From Cepaea nemoralis (taxonomy: Eukaryota > Mollusca > Gastropoda > Stylommatophora > Helicidae), in NCBI GenBank assembly GCA_014155875.1, contig JACEFZ010011076.1, forward strand, positions 97,597 to 161,596: a DNA stretch of 64,000 bases. Reading direction: 5' to 3'. The notes under the pieces were generated by a model, which saw only the letters and a list, made by a program, of their open reading frames with translations, was not told where the DNA came from and made no database searches. The position numbers and the translations under genes were made by a program. Below are positions 33,601-45,800 of the stretch, piece after piece. Positions within the stretch are counted from its first letter, which is position 1, and every line of letters starts with the position of its first letter.

Positions 33601-33905
33601 AAATTAAGAAATCAGGACTAAAGTGGGGGTTATAGCAGCGCTAGATTTTATTAGAAAGCAGCAAGTCAAATGGTTTGGCCATGCAAGTAGATTACCAGTC
33701 AACAGCATACCACAACAAGCAATGATGTACAGACCAGATGGAAACAGAGGAAGAGGCCGACCACGTAAACATTGGACGGAGGGAATAGCAGAGTCCATAG
33801 GAATATCGATACATGAAGCCCATAATCGGGCACTCTCACGATGTATATACTTCACCTCGACACCGCAAGGTACAAGAGGAACATGATGAGATGAGATGAG
33901 ATGAA
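33601..33905 (+). pseudogene. LINE C-terminal fragment with GATGA tail
   Basis: The frame 33623-33886 reads QQVKWFGHASRLPVNSIPQQ and then GRGRPRKHWTEGI, ending STPQGTRGT. This is the C-terminus found after the RT in RTE-like and related LINEs. It is followed at once by a GATGA-repeat tail (33886-33905). Only the last roughly 90 codons remain. Confidence 0.75.
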
Positions 33906-34013
33906 TGATGTGTTTCAAAATATGTTTTAGTTGTGTTTCATTGGTGGTATGGGGCAGTCCTAATGATATTCGTGAAAATAAGTGGTTTATTTATCATTAT
34001 ACAGTAAATTTAA

Positions 34014-34097
34014 TTGGAGGCACTCTTCCGAATGACGGGTCTAAATCGGGAGATAACTCTTAGGTGTAAACAGACTCCCTTACAGGGCCTCATTGGG
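34014..34097 (+). repeat. interspersed repeat, inverted partner of 61863-61945
   Basis: About 84 bases (GGCACTCTTCCGAA ... GGAGATAACTC ... CTCCCTTACAGGGCCTCA) match the reverse complement of 61863-61945 with few differences. It is non-coding and of unknown family. Confidence 0.8.
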
Positions 34098-34171
34098 TCA
34101 CAGGTTAGTCACGTGACATACGTGACATCATCGTTTGATTATATTATACATTTTTGTTAAATTTTCACCGT

Positions 34172-34245
34172 GTCCTCAGTAGCAAAGAGATAAGTATCTC
34201 CGCATGTGATGCAGGAGACCATGGTTCGATTACCCATCGGCAAAA
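34172..34245 (+). pseudogene. tRNA-Asp-like pseudogene
   Basis: From TCCTCAGTAGC (34173) to CCCATCGGCA it aligns without gaps to a typical animal tRNA-Asp by my own comparison, including GTATCTCCGC, GGAGACC and the B box GGTTCGATTAC. The anticodon loop is ATGTGAT, giving GTG (His) in place of GTC. The acceptor arms (TCCTCAG, ATCGGCA) do not pair, and the anticodon stem has a mismatch. A T8 run at 34249-34256 could terminate Pol III. It is likely a tRNA-derived pseudogene or a SINE head. Confidence 0.6.
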
Positions 34246-34262
34246 TATTTTTTTTCGTCAAT

Positions 34263-35120
34263 TTTCAGAAACTTACTGGTAACTGATAGTAATTATTTAT
34301 TAGAGTAAGCCGTTGCGGTCTTATATTAGGTAAGGAACCTATAATGGGTCTAGCAAACCTGTAGGAAAGGCGCTGGAGCTTCAATGAACCTTCTCCACGA
34401 CGCCTAATGGCATAAGTGGAAGGCAACAACAACACCAACTTCTGGACTAAATGCCGTGGTTGATTGTGATGTCCTGTAAAATACATCCAACTAACTGTAC
34501 CTTCTGAAACAAACATGAATAGTTGCCGGGTCTGTAGTGAAGGGGTTATGAATGCACTTCGTAATCCTGCATACCGTGTTCGAAACCTAGCTGCAGTGAT
34601 TTGGAAGCAGACCGCCTTGTGTTGGTTTTTATACAAAGGTATGAGTACCGGCGATTCAGAAAGAAATGGCAGACTACTGAACGTAAACATGCCCAGGAAT
34701 TTAAAAAAAAACATATCTGCCAAACCAAGCCATACATGACAGTGTCAGGATTAATTCATTGAAACATATTGATGGACACGGAGATATCAAATATATCATG
34801 AGAGGTTTATAGGATTTCTGAATTTGTTGTTGTTGTTTGTTCGTTCGCTGTGAACGCAAGTGTAGCCAATACACGTGCTACTACTAATAGCTGCCGCTAC
34901 TGGAGAGTGCACTGGACTGATATTTGCATGTGGATTATTTTTCCTATTACCATTCTCCCTCACCATCAGGTAAACCCAATCAGACTTCAGGCAGGGGCAG
35001 ACTTGGGCATTCCCCCCGCACATGGCTGCTTAATTGTATAAGCTTCTACATTGGTTTGTTAGATGTGTACTCACTCCATATTGTTTAAGGATTTCTCACA
35101 GCTTGTTTGTATCTACTCTT
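34263..35120. other. unassigned stretch
   Basis: A 152-codon minus-strand frame (34265-34723) has no recognisable domain and I do not support it as a gene. No repeats were identified. Confidence 0.4.
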
Positions 35121-35121
35121 G

Positions 35122-35152
35122 ATTGCGAATAGAGACTTCGTTTATTCGCAAT
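35122..35152. other. 10-bp inverted repeat hairpin
   Basis: ATTGCGAATA (35122-35131) and TATTCGCAAT (35143-35152) are perfect inverted arms with an 11-base loop. They lie about 150 bases upstream of the Merlin-like frame and might belong to that element's non-coding end. Confidence 0.6.
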
Positions 35153-35297
35153 TTGATTGTGATAGCTGTAGATGTCAGACCTGATGACTTTTATGCATTA
35201 ATGAACAATAAACTACAGTGGCTGCAATGGCTTGCTACATGCAGATTAATACGAAACACAGTAGAATGTTCACGTTGCTAACGTCTGATGTCATTAG

Positions 35298-36074
35298 TTT
35301 TGCGGTTGGAATGTTCTGACAGATTCTCGTGGCGGTGTCGTTAATGTAATAGTCGTTGCAGTGTACGAACAGGTTCGTTCTTTGCATCTTGTGAACTCCC
35401 AACTGAAAAAAGTTGTGACGATAATGTTTTACTGGTTGTTCGATGTGAAGTTGAAACATGTGATGTTTTTCGAACGCTTGACAAGCTGTGACACTATTGT
35501 CAACTACAATAACTATTTTCGGGTAGAATGTTACAACTGAGTGCTGCTTAGCAACCCTAAGTTGGGAGGATTTGATGCTAACGGACAGTCAGTGGTCGTA
35601 GAAGTTGACGAGAGCTACTTTTTCCACCGTAAGTACCATCGTGGTCACTTTCGTCGTGGTCAATGGGTAGTTGGGCTGGTTGAACGCGGTAGTGGTCGTT
35701 GCTGGTTGGAAGTTGTGGAAAGGCGAGATGCGACAACACTGGAACGCATTATAAGTGATCACGTCTTACCAGGAACGAATATTGTCACCGATGCCTGGCG
35801 AGGCTACAACAACGTCGGTCAACTAAACCATGGCATCTACGATCATACAGTTGTTGTTCATGCCAATAACTTTGTTGACCCTGTACACAGTGACATTCAC
35901 ACACAAACAATTGAAGGGTTATGGATGCAAGTAAAAAGGAAACAACGATACCAAGGCGGCACTAGTCGTGCAGTGTTTAATTCATATTTAGCAGAGTTTC
36001 AGTGGCGCCACAGTCACAAAGAACATGTTTTCGGACAGTATTTACAACTTTTGTGCCATAATTTCCAGATATAA
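35298..36074 (+). pseudogene. Merlin-type (IS1016/ISXO2-like) DDE transposase
   Basis: The frame 35541-36074 contains the catalytic core: Asp23 in VEVDESYFFHRKYHRG, Asp84 in IVTDAWRGYNN and Glu125 in TQTIEGLWMQVKRK. All three acids are in place and there is a WVVGLVER strand between. The same frame stays open upstream from 35298 to 35537, and that part (SLHLVNSQLKKVVTIMFYWL ... NYNNYFRVEC) fits the region preceding the core in Merlin proteins. A single TGA at 35538-35540 separates the halves; joined length is about 258 codons, near the family's usual size. I could not identify terminal inverted repeats or target duplications. A short intron is an alternative to a nonsense mutation. Confidence 0.85.
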
Positions 36075-36111
36075 CTTTCAAATATTGTTGGTATATATGC
36101 TTGATTTATAA

Positions 36112-36405
36112 ACAATAAGAAAGGTTTTGATACAGTATGACAAGAACGACTAATTACGTGCCTTCAAGATATAGGAGTAGACGGAAAGGACAAGCGACTA
36201 ATTAGTAGCTTGTACTGGAACAAGTGGCATCTTTTAGATGCGGAAATAACTATTCGTCGCCTATAGAGATAAAAAGAGGAGTACGGCAGGGATGTGTACT
36301 GTCCCCAAGCCTCTTCAACCTATACACAGAAAGAATGTTTAAACAAGTTGAAATGCCTGGACTTAACATCAATGGAAGAATCATAAACAATCTTAGGTTG
36401 TCAGT
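36112..36405 (+). pseudogene. RTE-like RT palm fragment
   Basis: Broken frames read KKGFDTV, LITCLQDIGVDGKDKRLISS, then SPIEIKRGVRQGCVLSPSLF (about 36255) and GLNINGRIINNLR. Similarity ends exactly where the catalytic YADD would follow; at 36406 the 3' tail of a minus-strand LINE begins. The RTE fragment at 6269 begins just after the same box. Confidence 0.8.
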
Positions 36406-37450
36406 TATCAGTTGAGGCATGTTCATTGCACTCCGGACAGGTCCATAGGTGCTCAGATCCCCCCCCCCCCCCCCAACATATGCATCAGTGTTCGGTGGCT
36501 AATAGTGCCAGTTCTGTGTTGATTAACGACGCACCTCGTTTTCCCGATGTACCTCCTGTGTCTGGCCGTGCCAATTCTTGCTCCCAAGTCTTTCATCCTG
36601 GACAGCGATGTGGAATCACTGACGTCGAAGTCCTCTGTTCTCGCCATATCTTTGAGGACGTTAAAAACAACGGCACGATCCATGGGCTGGCCATCTACAC
36701 AGGGTGCAGAGCCATCCAGTTTATCAGCTCGTTCATTTCCCTCGACTCCCGCATGTCCCGGGACGAAGATGGAGGTGACTTTACGGACAACAGACTTCCT
36801 CAGCGACTCAGTCTACTGTCTACATACAGATCCAGCTTTGACCTTCCGAATCATGCTCATTGAATCACTTAGTACACACAGTATAATGCTGTGATTCTAG
36901 CCATAGGAAAGCCTGTGTTACTGCCATCACCTCCATCGTCATGCTGCTCATGGGCATAGTGTGGGTACCACTGGATTCTTGAATGGTTCGGCCTGTTGAA
37001 CGGGCTGTAAATGCCCATGCACTTCTCTGCTACTCTACAAAAGATCCATCTGTATAGATGAGCACTTCGGGGTTGTCTGAGTGTTCATTGATGAGCACGT
37101 TGACCTCTGCATTGACAGTGGCAGGGTTCTGTTCTCTGCACCGTCTGTCAAGTGTGATAGTACAGGAGAAGGTGCACTTAAAAGCTGGAGGCACAGGCAC
37201 CCATTCCTTGCCAGGGTTGGTACTGGTAGGACTGCAGACATGTCTGATGATATCTTCCGCCCGACCCATCCCTGATTTGCCCCCTCTTTAGCCTGTCACC
37301 CTTTTCTCTGAATATATCTTCACGCAGAGGGTGCTGCTCACCCGCACTTATTTTCAAGTATGCATGAGCTCTCCAGATCTTGATCCTGTGGTTAATTGTC
37401 GGGAAGTCAAGGAGGTATCTCATCGCTACATAGCCGGTGTCTCTCGTGCA
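36406..37450 (-). pseudogene. RNase H-LINE 3' half, minus strand
   Basis: The minus strand reads VLIYTDGSFVE (about 37055), a FVPGHAGVEGNERADKLDGS block (about 36720-36780), then SRMKDLGARIGTARHRRYIG and HRTGTISHRTLMHML, a C-run, SEHLWTCPEC and the ACTGATA tail at the left end. Stops and shifts interrupt it. It is the same subfamily as 6045-6268. RT upstream is not recognised, so it is 5'-truncated near 37450. Confidence 0.8.
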
Positions 37451-37514
37451 GCGTTTTGATTGAGAACGCAGGTGTCTGCTTCACACAGCAAGCCAAGAAT
37501 CAGTGAATGTAGCC

Positions 37515-37518
<4 letters not shown>

Positions 37519-37554
<36 letters not shown>

Positions 37555-37596
37555 CGTGCGTGCGTGCGTGCGTGCGTGCGTGTGTGTGTGTGTGTG
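37519..37596 (+). repeat. (TG)n / (TGCG)n microsatellite
   Basis: TG units, then about seven TGCG units, then TG again. Confidence 0.95.
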
Positions 37597-37959
37597 GCAT
37601 GGGTTTCACCTTCTTGTCTCTATGTTTGATTGTTTTGTTAATCAGAGTCAGTTGTATTGTGTGTTGGTTGCATATCTGCAGCGAGACATTATTCAGACGT
37701 TTCAGGAGGTGGGGTGGTTGTATTTCTGCAACAAGACATCATTCAGACAGCTGTAAGATGTGTTGTGGGTTTGTTGTATATTTGATGTGTTGGGAAGGGT
37801 TGCTGCAGAGTTGTGTTGTAGATGAGGTTATGTACAGGTCTGCTGCAGGCATGGGCCAACCTTGGTTACATTCAGCTCCCAGCTTTGATGGGGGCAGAGT
37901 TCACAGCTGTCATTGCTGGCTGGGCCATTTGTTGCATGTGTGTTTGATGTCACAGCCAT

Positions 37960-38375
37960 GTGATATGTGACTCTGCCATATAGTGGTATGTGACTCTGCC
38001 ATAGTCTCCTGTGGTGTGTGATTGTGCCAATAGTCTCCTGTGATGTGTGACTCTGCCATAGTGTCTTGTCATATGTAACTCTTGCATAGTGTGTCCTGTA
38101 TAGCATACTGACACTGAAAGCCATGTGGTGCATTACACTGACATAAGAGTGACATATTGTATGTGACACTGGCACAGATAGAGGGACAGTGGCACAGAAT
38201 GACGTATTGCATGTGACACTGGTACAGGGTGACATATTGTATGTTATATTGGCATTGCTGACATTGAAAGCCATGTGGTGGATCCCTCAAGGTGACATAT
38301 ATTATTTGTCACTATCAGGGTGTCATGTGATATTTGACACTGGCAATTGTGACTGGCCTGTTGAATTGATGACAT
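37960..38375 (+). repeat. degenerate tandem repeat, TGTGACTCTGCCATA-type
   Basis: Recurring TGTGACTCTGCCATAGTCTC, later TGACATATTGTATGTGACAC, at roughly 30-base spacing. Translated frames here are artefacts. Confidence 0.7.
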
Positions 38376-38477
38376 TCACCAGTTGACATTGTGCATGTTT
38401 TTTCCCTTTCTTTTCCATTATAAATATTAATGTAGCAGTCGATTGTACTTTTATGTTTTAATACACGGACATTTTTA

Positions 38478-38885
38478 CCTATGTCATTATGTTCACAGCT
38501 TAGGTGTGTGGTCTGTCATTGTGTTCACAGCTCAAGTGTTTGGTATATCATTGTGTTCAAAGCTTGGATGTGTGGTATATCATTAGGTTCACAGTTCAGC
38601 TGTGTGGTATATCTTTGTGTTAAAAACTCAGGTGTAGTATATCATTGTCTTCACAGTTCAGGTGTGTTGTGTGTTCACAGCTTGGATGTGTATATCGTTA
38701 CGTTTACATTTATATTGTGTGGTATATCATTGTGTTCACAGCTCAGGTGTGTGGTATATCATTGTCTTCAGTTATATTCTGTGGTATATCATTGTGTTCA
38801 TATGCATGTTGTGGTATATCATTGTGTTCACAGCTCAGGTTTGTGGTATAGCATTATGTTAACAGTTATGTGGTGTGTCCTTGTC
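38478..38885 (+). repeat. 32-bp minisatellite
   Basis: About 13 units of period near 32, with anchors CATTGTGTTCACAGCTCAGG and TGTGTGGTATAT. The resulting 138-codon frame (38481-38897) is repetitive and not a gene. Confidence 0.85.
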
Positions 38886-39041
38886 ATATCAACTTAGCTA
38901 AGTAACATATCCTTGTGTGTGAGTGCACCTCAAATGTGCTTTGTGATCTTCTCAATGTTCTTTATTTGTCTGTGTGCCATTTGTGAAACATATCATCGAG
39001 ACAGGAACGCTGGGCTGATCCACGACTATGGTTAGTTAGTT

Positions 39042-39690
39042 AGCTAGTCAACAGAACATCCCCATTGCACATCGAACCATTCAGTCCATAAGTGCTCGGA
39101 TCCCCTCCTCAGCAAATCCCGCAGCGTGTAGAGGCTAACGACACCAGTTCTGTGTTGGTTTATCAGTCTTCTTTGGCTTCCTGTGTAGTGTTCTTGTTTG
39201 GCCACACCTCTTTTAATTTGCTGTTCTCACAGTCTGGCCATGGTTGTAGATTCACAGCCATCACTTGGTTCTCGCAAAAGTCTCACTTCTCGAAGAGCAT
39301 TCAGAATGTCAGCCTGGTCCATGGCGCATCCACCCTCCACAGTAGCGTTACCTGCGAGCTTGTCAACCCGCTCATTCCCTTGTACTCCCGCATGCCCTGG
39401 CACGAAGATGAAACTAATCTTTGCCAGCCGAGACCGCTCCAGAGACAGCAACCATTCTCTTCGGATCCCCCCATCTCTATCCTCTTGAGCATGTTCATTG
39501 AGTCACTAAGGAAACATGCCCTAGAGAATGTCTGTGTCTCGAGCCATGTTATTGCTTTACTTACTGCCATGACTTCCATTGTCAGGCTTCTTGTGGTCTC
39601 ATCAAAAGCACCAGAGTCCTCCTCCACAATTCTCCCTCCGGCCTGAGCCGTAAAGGCCCATGAGCTTCTCATATGTCACCACGACTATGG
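39042..39690 (-). pseudogene. RNase H-LINE 3' end, minus strand, CTAA tail
   Basis: The minus frames read SWAFTAQAGGRIVEEDSGAF, TTRSLTMEVMAVSKAITWLE (Glu motif), FLSDSMNMLKRI (Asp motif), then FVPGHAGVQGNERVDKLAGN. The left end gives SEHLWTEWFDVQWG and a tail of CTAA units (39030-39046). It is a second subfamily of the same RNase H-LINE group, distinguished by tail and C-terminus; its tail is the one found inside the copy 1 LTR. Confidence 0.8.
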
Positions 39691-39756
39691 TGATCGGATG
39701 AAATGGCGAGTCATGATCGCCCATGCTTTCCGGCATGGCACATGATTGATTGATTG

Positions 39757-39786
39757 ATCATACAGCCTGAGCTGAGAAAGGAGGAG
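39757..39786 (+). repeat. single-copy-like seed of the satellite variant
   Basis: CATACAGCCTGAGCTGAGAA outside the array closely matches the variant phrase TCTACACAGCCTGAGCCGAG that is interspersed in the satellite. Confidence 0.6.
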
Positions 39787-39834
39787 TGATTGTCTCTGGG
39801 CAAGAGAGGTAAATGCATGTGCTACGAGAGACCA

Positions 39835-42800
39835 AGACTCACTAGATGAGAGAGAACAGGAGACTCACTAGATGAGAGAGAACAGGAGACTCACTAGATG
39901 AGAGAGAACAGGAGACTCACTAGATGAGAGAGAACAGGGGACTCACTAGATGAGAGAGAACAGGAGACTCACTAGATGAGAGAGAACAGGAGACTCACTA
40001 GATGAGAGAGAACAGGGGACTCACTAGATGAGAGAGAACAGGAGACTCACTAGATGAGAGAGAACAGGAGACTCACTAGATGAGAGAGAACAGGAGACTC
40101 ACTAGATGAGAGAGAACAGGAGACTCACTAGATGAGAGAGAACAGGAGACTCACTAGATGCGAGAGAACAGGAGACTCACTAGATGAGAGAGAACAGGAG
40201 ACTCACTAGATGCGAGAGGAACAGGAAGACCTCACTAGATGAGAGAGAACAGGAGACTCACTAGATGAGAGAGAACAGGAGACTCACTAGATGAGAGAGA
40301 ACAGGAGACTCACTAGATGAGAGAGAACAGGAGACTCACTAGATGAGAGAGAACAGGGGACTCACTAGATGAGAGAGAACAGGGGACTCACTAGATGAGA
40401 GAGAACAGGAGACTCACTAGATGAGTAGAGAACAGGAGACTCACTAGATGAGAGAGAACAGGAGACTCACTAGATGAGAGAGAACAGGAGACTCACTAGA
40501 TGAGAGAGAACAGGAGACTCACTAGATGAGAGAGACAGGAGACTCACTAGATGAGAGAGAACAAGAGACTCACTAGATGAGAGAGAACAAGAGACTCACT
40601 AGATGAGAGAGAACAAGAGACTCACTAGATGAGAGAGAACAAGAGACTCACTAGATGAGAGAGAACAGGAGACCTCACTAGATGAGATATGCACAGGGGA
40701 CTCACTAGATGAGAGAACAAGAGACTCACTAGATGAGAGAGAACAGGAGACTCACTAGATGAGAGAGAACAGGAGACTCACTAGATGAGAGAGAACAGGA
40801 GACTCACTAGATGAGAGAGAACAGGAGACTCACTAGATGAGAGAGAACAGGAGACTCACTAGATGAGAGAGAACAGGAGGACTCACTAGATGAGAGAGAA
40901 CAGGAGGACTCACTAGATGAGAGAGAACAGGAGACTCACTAGATGAGAGAGAAACAGGAGACTCACTAGATGAGAGAGGTACACGATGAGATAGAACAGG
41001 AGACTCACTAGATGAGAGAGAACAGGGACTCACTAGATGAGAGAGAACAGGAGACTCACTAGATGAGAGAGAACAGGGAGACTCACTAGATGAGAGAGAA
41101 CAAGAGACTCACTAGATGAGAGAGAACAGGAGACTCACTAGATGAGAGAGAACAGGAGACTCACTAGATGAGATGAGAACAGGAGACTCACTAGATGAGA
41201 GAGAACAGGGGACTCACTAGATGAGAGAGAACAGGAGACCTCACTAGATGAGAGAGAACATGGGACTCACTAGATGAGAGAGAACATGGGACTCACTAGA
41301 TGAGAGAGAACATGGGACTCACTAGATGAGAGAGAACATGGGACTCACTAGATGAGAGAGAACAGGAGGACTCACTAGATGAGAGAGAACATGGGACTCA
41401 CTAGATGAGAGAGAACAGGAGACTCCACTAGATGAGAGAGAACAGGAGACTCACTAGATGAGAGAGAACAAGGGACTCACTAGATGAGAGCGAACAGGAG
41501 ACTCACTAGATGAGAGAGAACAGGGACTCACTAGATGAGAGAGAACAGGTGACTCACTAGATGAGAGAGAACAGGGGACTCCACTAGATGAGAGAGAACA
41601 TGGGACTCACTAGATGAGAGAGAACATGGGACTCACTAGATGAGAGAGAACATGGGACTCACTAGATGAGAGAGAACATGGGACTCACTAGATGAGAGAG
41701 AACATGGGACTCACTAGATGAGAGAGAACATGGGACTCACTAGATGAGAGAGAACATGGGACTCACTAGATGAGAGAGAAAGGAGATCCACTATGATGAG
41801 AGAGAAAGGGGACTCACTAGATGAGAGAGAACAAGAGACTCACTAGATGAGAGAGAACAAGAGACTCACTAGATGAGTAGATGATAAGGGGACTCACCTA
41901 GATGAGTGAGTTCTACACAGCCTGAGCCGAGAAAGGAGACTCACTAGATGAGAGAGAACAGGGGACTCACTAGATGAGAGAGAACAGGGACTCACTAGAT
42001 GAGAGAGAACAGGAGACTCACTAGATGAGAGAGAACAGGAGACTCACTAGATGAGAGAGAACAGGAGACTCACTAGATGAGAGAGAACAGGAGACTCACT
42101 AGATGAGAGAGAACAGGAGACTCACTAGATGAGAGAGAACAGGAGACTCACTAGATGAGAGAGAACAGGAGGACTCACTAGATGAGAGAGAACAGGGAGC
42201 TCACTAGATGAAGAGAACAGGAGACTCACTAGATGAGAGAGAACAGGAGACTCACTAGATGAGAGAGAACAGGAGGACTCACTAGATGAGAGGAGAACAG
42301 GAGACTCACTAGATGAGTAGAGAACAGGAGACTCACTAGATGAGTGAGAACAGGAGACTCACTAGATGAGAGAGAACAGGAGACTCACTAGATGAGAGAG
42401 AACAGGGGACTCACTAGATGAGAGAGAACAGGAGACTCACTAGATGAGAGAGAACAGGAGACTCACTAGATGAGAGAGAACAGGAGACTCACTAGATGAG
42501 AGAGAACAGGACTCACTAGATGATAGAGAACAGGGAGACTCACTAGATGAGAGAGAACAGGGACTCACTAGATGAGAGAGAACAGGAGACTCACTAGATG
42601 AGGAAGAGAACAGGGGACTCACTAGATGAGAGAGAACAAGGAGACTCACTAGATGAGAGAGAACAAGGGGACTCACTAGATGAGAGAGAAACAGGGGACT
42701 CACTAGATGAGAGAGAACAGGGGACTCACTAGATGAGAGAGAACAGGGACTCACTAGATGAGAGAGAACATGGGACTCACTAGATGAGAGAGAACATGGG

Positions 42801-45800
42801 ACTCACTAGATGAGAGAGAACCTGGGACTCACTAGATGAGAGAGAACATGGGACTCACTAGATGAGAGAGAACAGGGGACTCACTAGATGAGAAGAGAAA
42901 AGGGGACTCACTAGATGAGAGAGACAGGAGACTCACTAGATGAGAGAGAACAGGAGACTACACTAGATGAGAGAGAACAGGAGACTCACTAGATTGGGGA
43001 GAACAGGGACTCACTAGATGGGGAGAGAACAGGGGGCTCACTAGATGAGAGAGAACAGGGGACTCACTAGATGGGGAGAGAACAGGAGACTCACTAGATG
43101 AGAGAGAACAGGAGACTCACTTTGATGGGGAGAGAACAGGAGACTCACTTTGATGAGAGGAACAGGGGGCTCACTAGATGAAGAGAACAGGGGGGGTCAC
43201 TAGATGAGAGAGAACAGGGGGCTCACTAGATGAGGGGAGAACAGGGGACTCACTAGATGAGAGAGAACAGGGGACTCACTAGATGAGAGGGAACAGGGGA
43301 CTCTCTAGATGAGTGAGGGCTACACGCCCGAGTGAGAAAAAGGAGACTCACTAGATGAGAGAGAACAGGGGACTCACTAGATGAGTGGGGAACAGGGGAC
43401 TCACTAGATGAGAGAGAACAGGGGACTCACTAGTAGTGAGGTCTACCCAGCCTGAGCTGAGAAAAGGGGGCTCACTAGATGAGAGAGAAAAGGGGACTCA
43501 CTAGATGAGAGAGAACAGGGGACTCACTAGATGAGAGAACAGGAGACTCACTAGATGAGAGAGAACAGGGGACTCACTAGATGAGAGAGAACAGGAGACT
43601 CACTAGATGAGAGAGAACAGGAGACTCACTAGATGAGAGAGAACAGGAGACTCACTAGATGAGAGAGAACAGGGGACTCACTAGATGAGAGAGAACAGGA
43701 GACTCACTAGATGAGAGAGAACAGGGGACTCACTAGATGAGAGAGAACAGGGGACTCACTAGATGAGAGAGAACAGGGGACTCACTAGATGAGAGAGAAC
43801 AGGGGACTCACTAGATGAGAGAGAACAGGGGACTCACTAGATGAGAGAGAACAGGAGACTCACTAGATGAGAGAGAACAGGGGACTCACTAGATGAGAGA
43901 GAACAGGGGACTCACTAGATGAGAGAGAACAGGAGACTCACTAGATGAGAGAGAACAGGAGACTCACTAGATGAGAGAGACCAAGAGACTCACTAGATGA
44001 GAGAGAACAGGGACTCACTAGATGAGAGAGAAACACGGAGGACTCACTAGATGAGAGAGAACAGGGGACTCACTAGATGAGAGAGAACATGGGACTCACT
44101 AGATGAGAGAGAACAGGGACTCACTAGATGAGAGAGAACAGGAGACTCACTAGATGTGAGAGAACAGGGGACTCACTAGATGAGAGAGACCAGGAGACTC
44201 ACTAGATGAGCAGAGAACAGGGGACTCACTAGATGAGAGAGAACAGGAGACTCACTAGATGAGAGAGCACAGGGACTCACTAGATGAGAGAGAACAGGGG
44301 ACTCACTAGATGAGAGAGAACAGGAGACTCACTAGATGAGAGAGAACAGGAGACTCACTAGATGAGAGAGAACAGGGGACTCACTAGATGAGAGAGAACA
44401 GGGACTCACTAGATGAGAGAGAACAGGAGACTCACTAGATGAGAGAGAACAGGAGACTCACTAGATGAGAGAGAACAGGAGACTCACTAGATGAGAGAGA
44501 AACAGGGGACTCACTAGATGAGATGAGAACAGGGGACTCACTAGATGAGAGAGAACAGGAGACTCACTAGATGAGAGAGAACCTGGGACTCACTAGATGA
44601 GAGAGAACAGGGGACTCACTAGATGAGAGAGAACAGGGGACTCACTAGATGAGAGAGAACAGGGGACTCACTAGATGAGAGAGAACAGGGGACTCACTAG
44701 ATGAGAGAGAACAGGGGACTCACTAGATGAGAGAGGTCTACACAGCCTGAGCCGAGAACAGGAGACTCACTAGATGAGAGAGAACAGGGGACTCACTAGA
44801 TGAGAGAGAACAGGGGACTCACTAGATGAGTGAGGTCTACACAACCTGAGCCGAGAACAGGGGACTCACTAAATGAGAGAGAACAGGGGACTCACAAGAT
44901 GAGAGAGAACAGGGGACTCACTAGATGAGAGAGAACAGGAGACTCATTAGATGAGAGAGAACAGGGGACTCACTAGATGAGAGAGAACAGGAGACTCACT
45001 AGATGAGAGAGAACAGGGGACTCACTAGATGAGAGAGAACAGGGACTCACTGGATGAGAGATGTCTACACAGCTGACCGAGAGACCAGGAGACTCACTAG
45101 GAGATGAGAGAACAGGGACTCACTAGATGAGTGAGGTCTACGCAGCTGACCGAGAGAACAGGGGACTCACTAGAGTGAAAGAGAACAGGGGACTCACTAG
45201 ATGAGTGGAGGTCTACACGAGGCCTGAGCCGAGAACAGGGGACTCACTAGAGGTTAGAGAGAACAGGGGACTCACTAGATGAGAGAGAACAGGGGACTCA
45301 CTAGATGAGTGAGACAGGGACTCACTAGATGAGAGAGAACAGGGGACGTCCTAGATGAGAGAGAACAGGGGACTCACTAGATGAGTGAGAACAGGGGGAC
45401 TCATAGGTGAGAGAGAACAGGGACTCACTAGATGAGTGAGAACAGGGACTCAACTAGATGAGTGAGAACAGGGGACTCACTAGATGAGAGAGAACACGGG
45501 ACTCACTAGATGAGAGAGAACAGGGGACTCACTAGATGAGAGAGACACAGGGGACTCACTAGATGAGAGAGAACAGGAGACTCACTAGATGAGAGAGAAC
45601 AGGAGACTCACTAGATGAGAGAGAACAGGGGACTCACTAGATGAGAGAGAACAGGGGACTCACTAGATGAGAGAGAACAGGGGACTCACTAGATGAGAGA
45701 GAACAGGGGACTCACTAGATGAGAGAGAACAGGGGACTCACTAGATGAGAGAGAACAGGGGACTCTCTAGATGAGTGAGGTCTACACAGCCTGAGCCGAG

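Noticed and set aside
34265..34723. 152-codon minus-strand frame
   Set aside because: No domain, no repeat partner and no context; length alone is not enough.
35235..35459. 74-codon minus-strand frame upstream of the Merlin core
   Set aside because: It is the shadow of the plus-strand Merlin N-terminal region.
38481..38897. 138-codon Cys/Val-rich frame
   Set aside because: It is a translation of the 32-bp minisatellite.
42440..42754. Ser/Leu-rich minus-strand frames in the satellite (also 40833-41033)
   Set aside because: They arise from single-base indels in a 26-bp repeat whose pure form stops in every frame.
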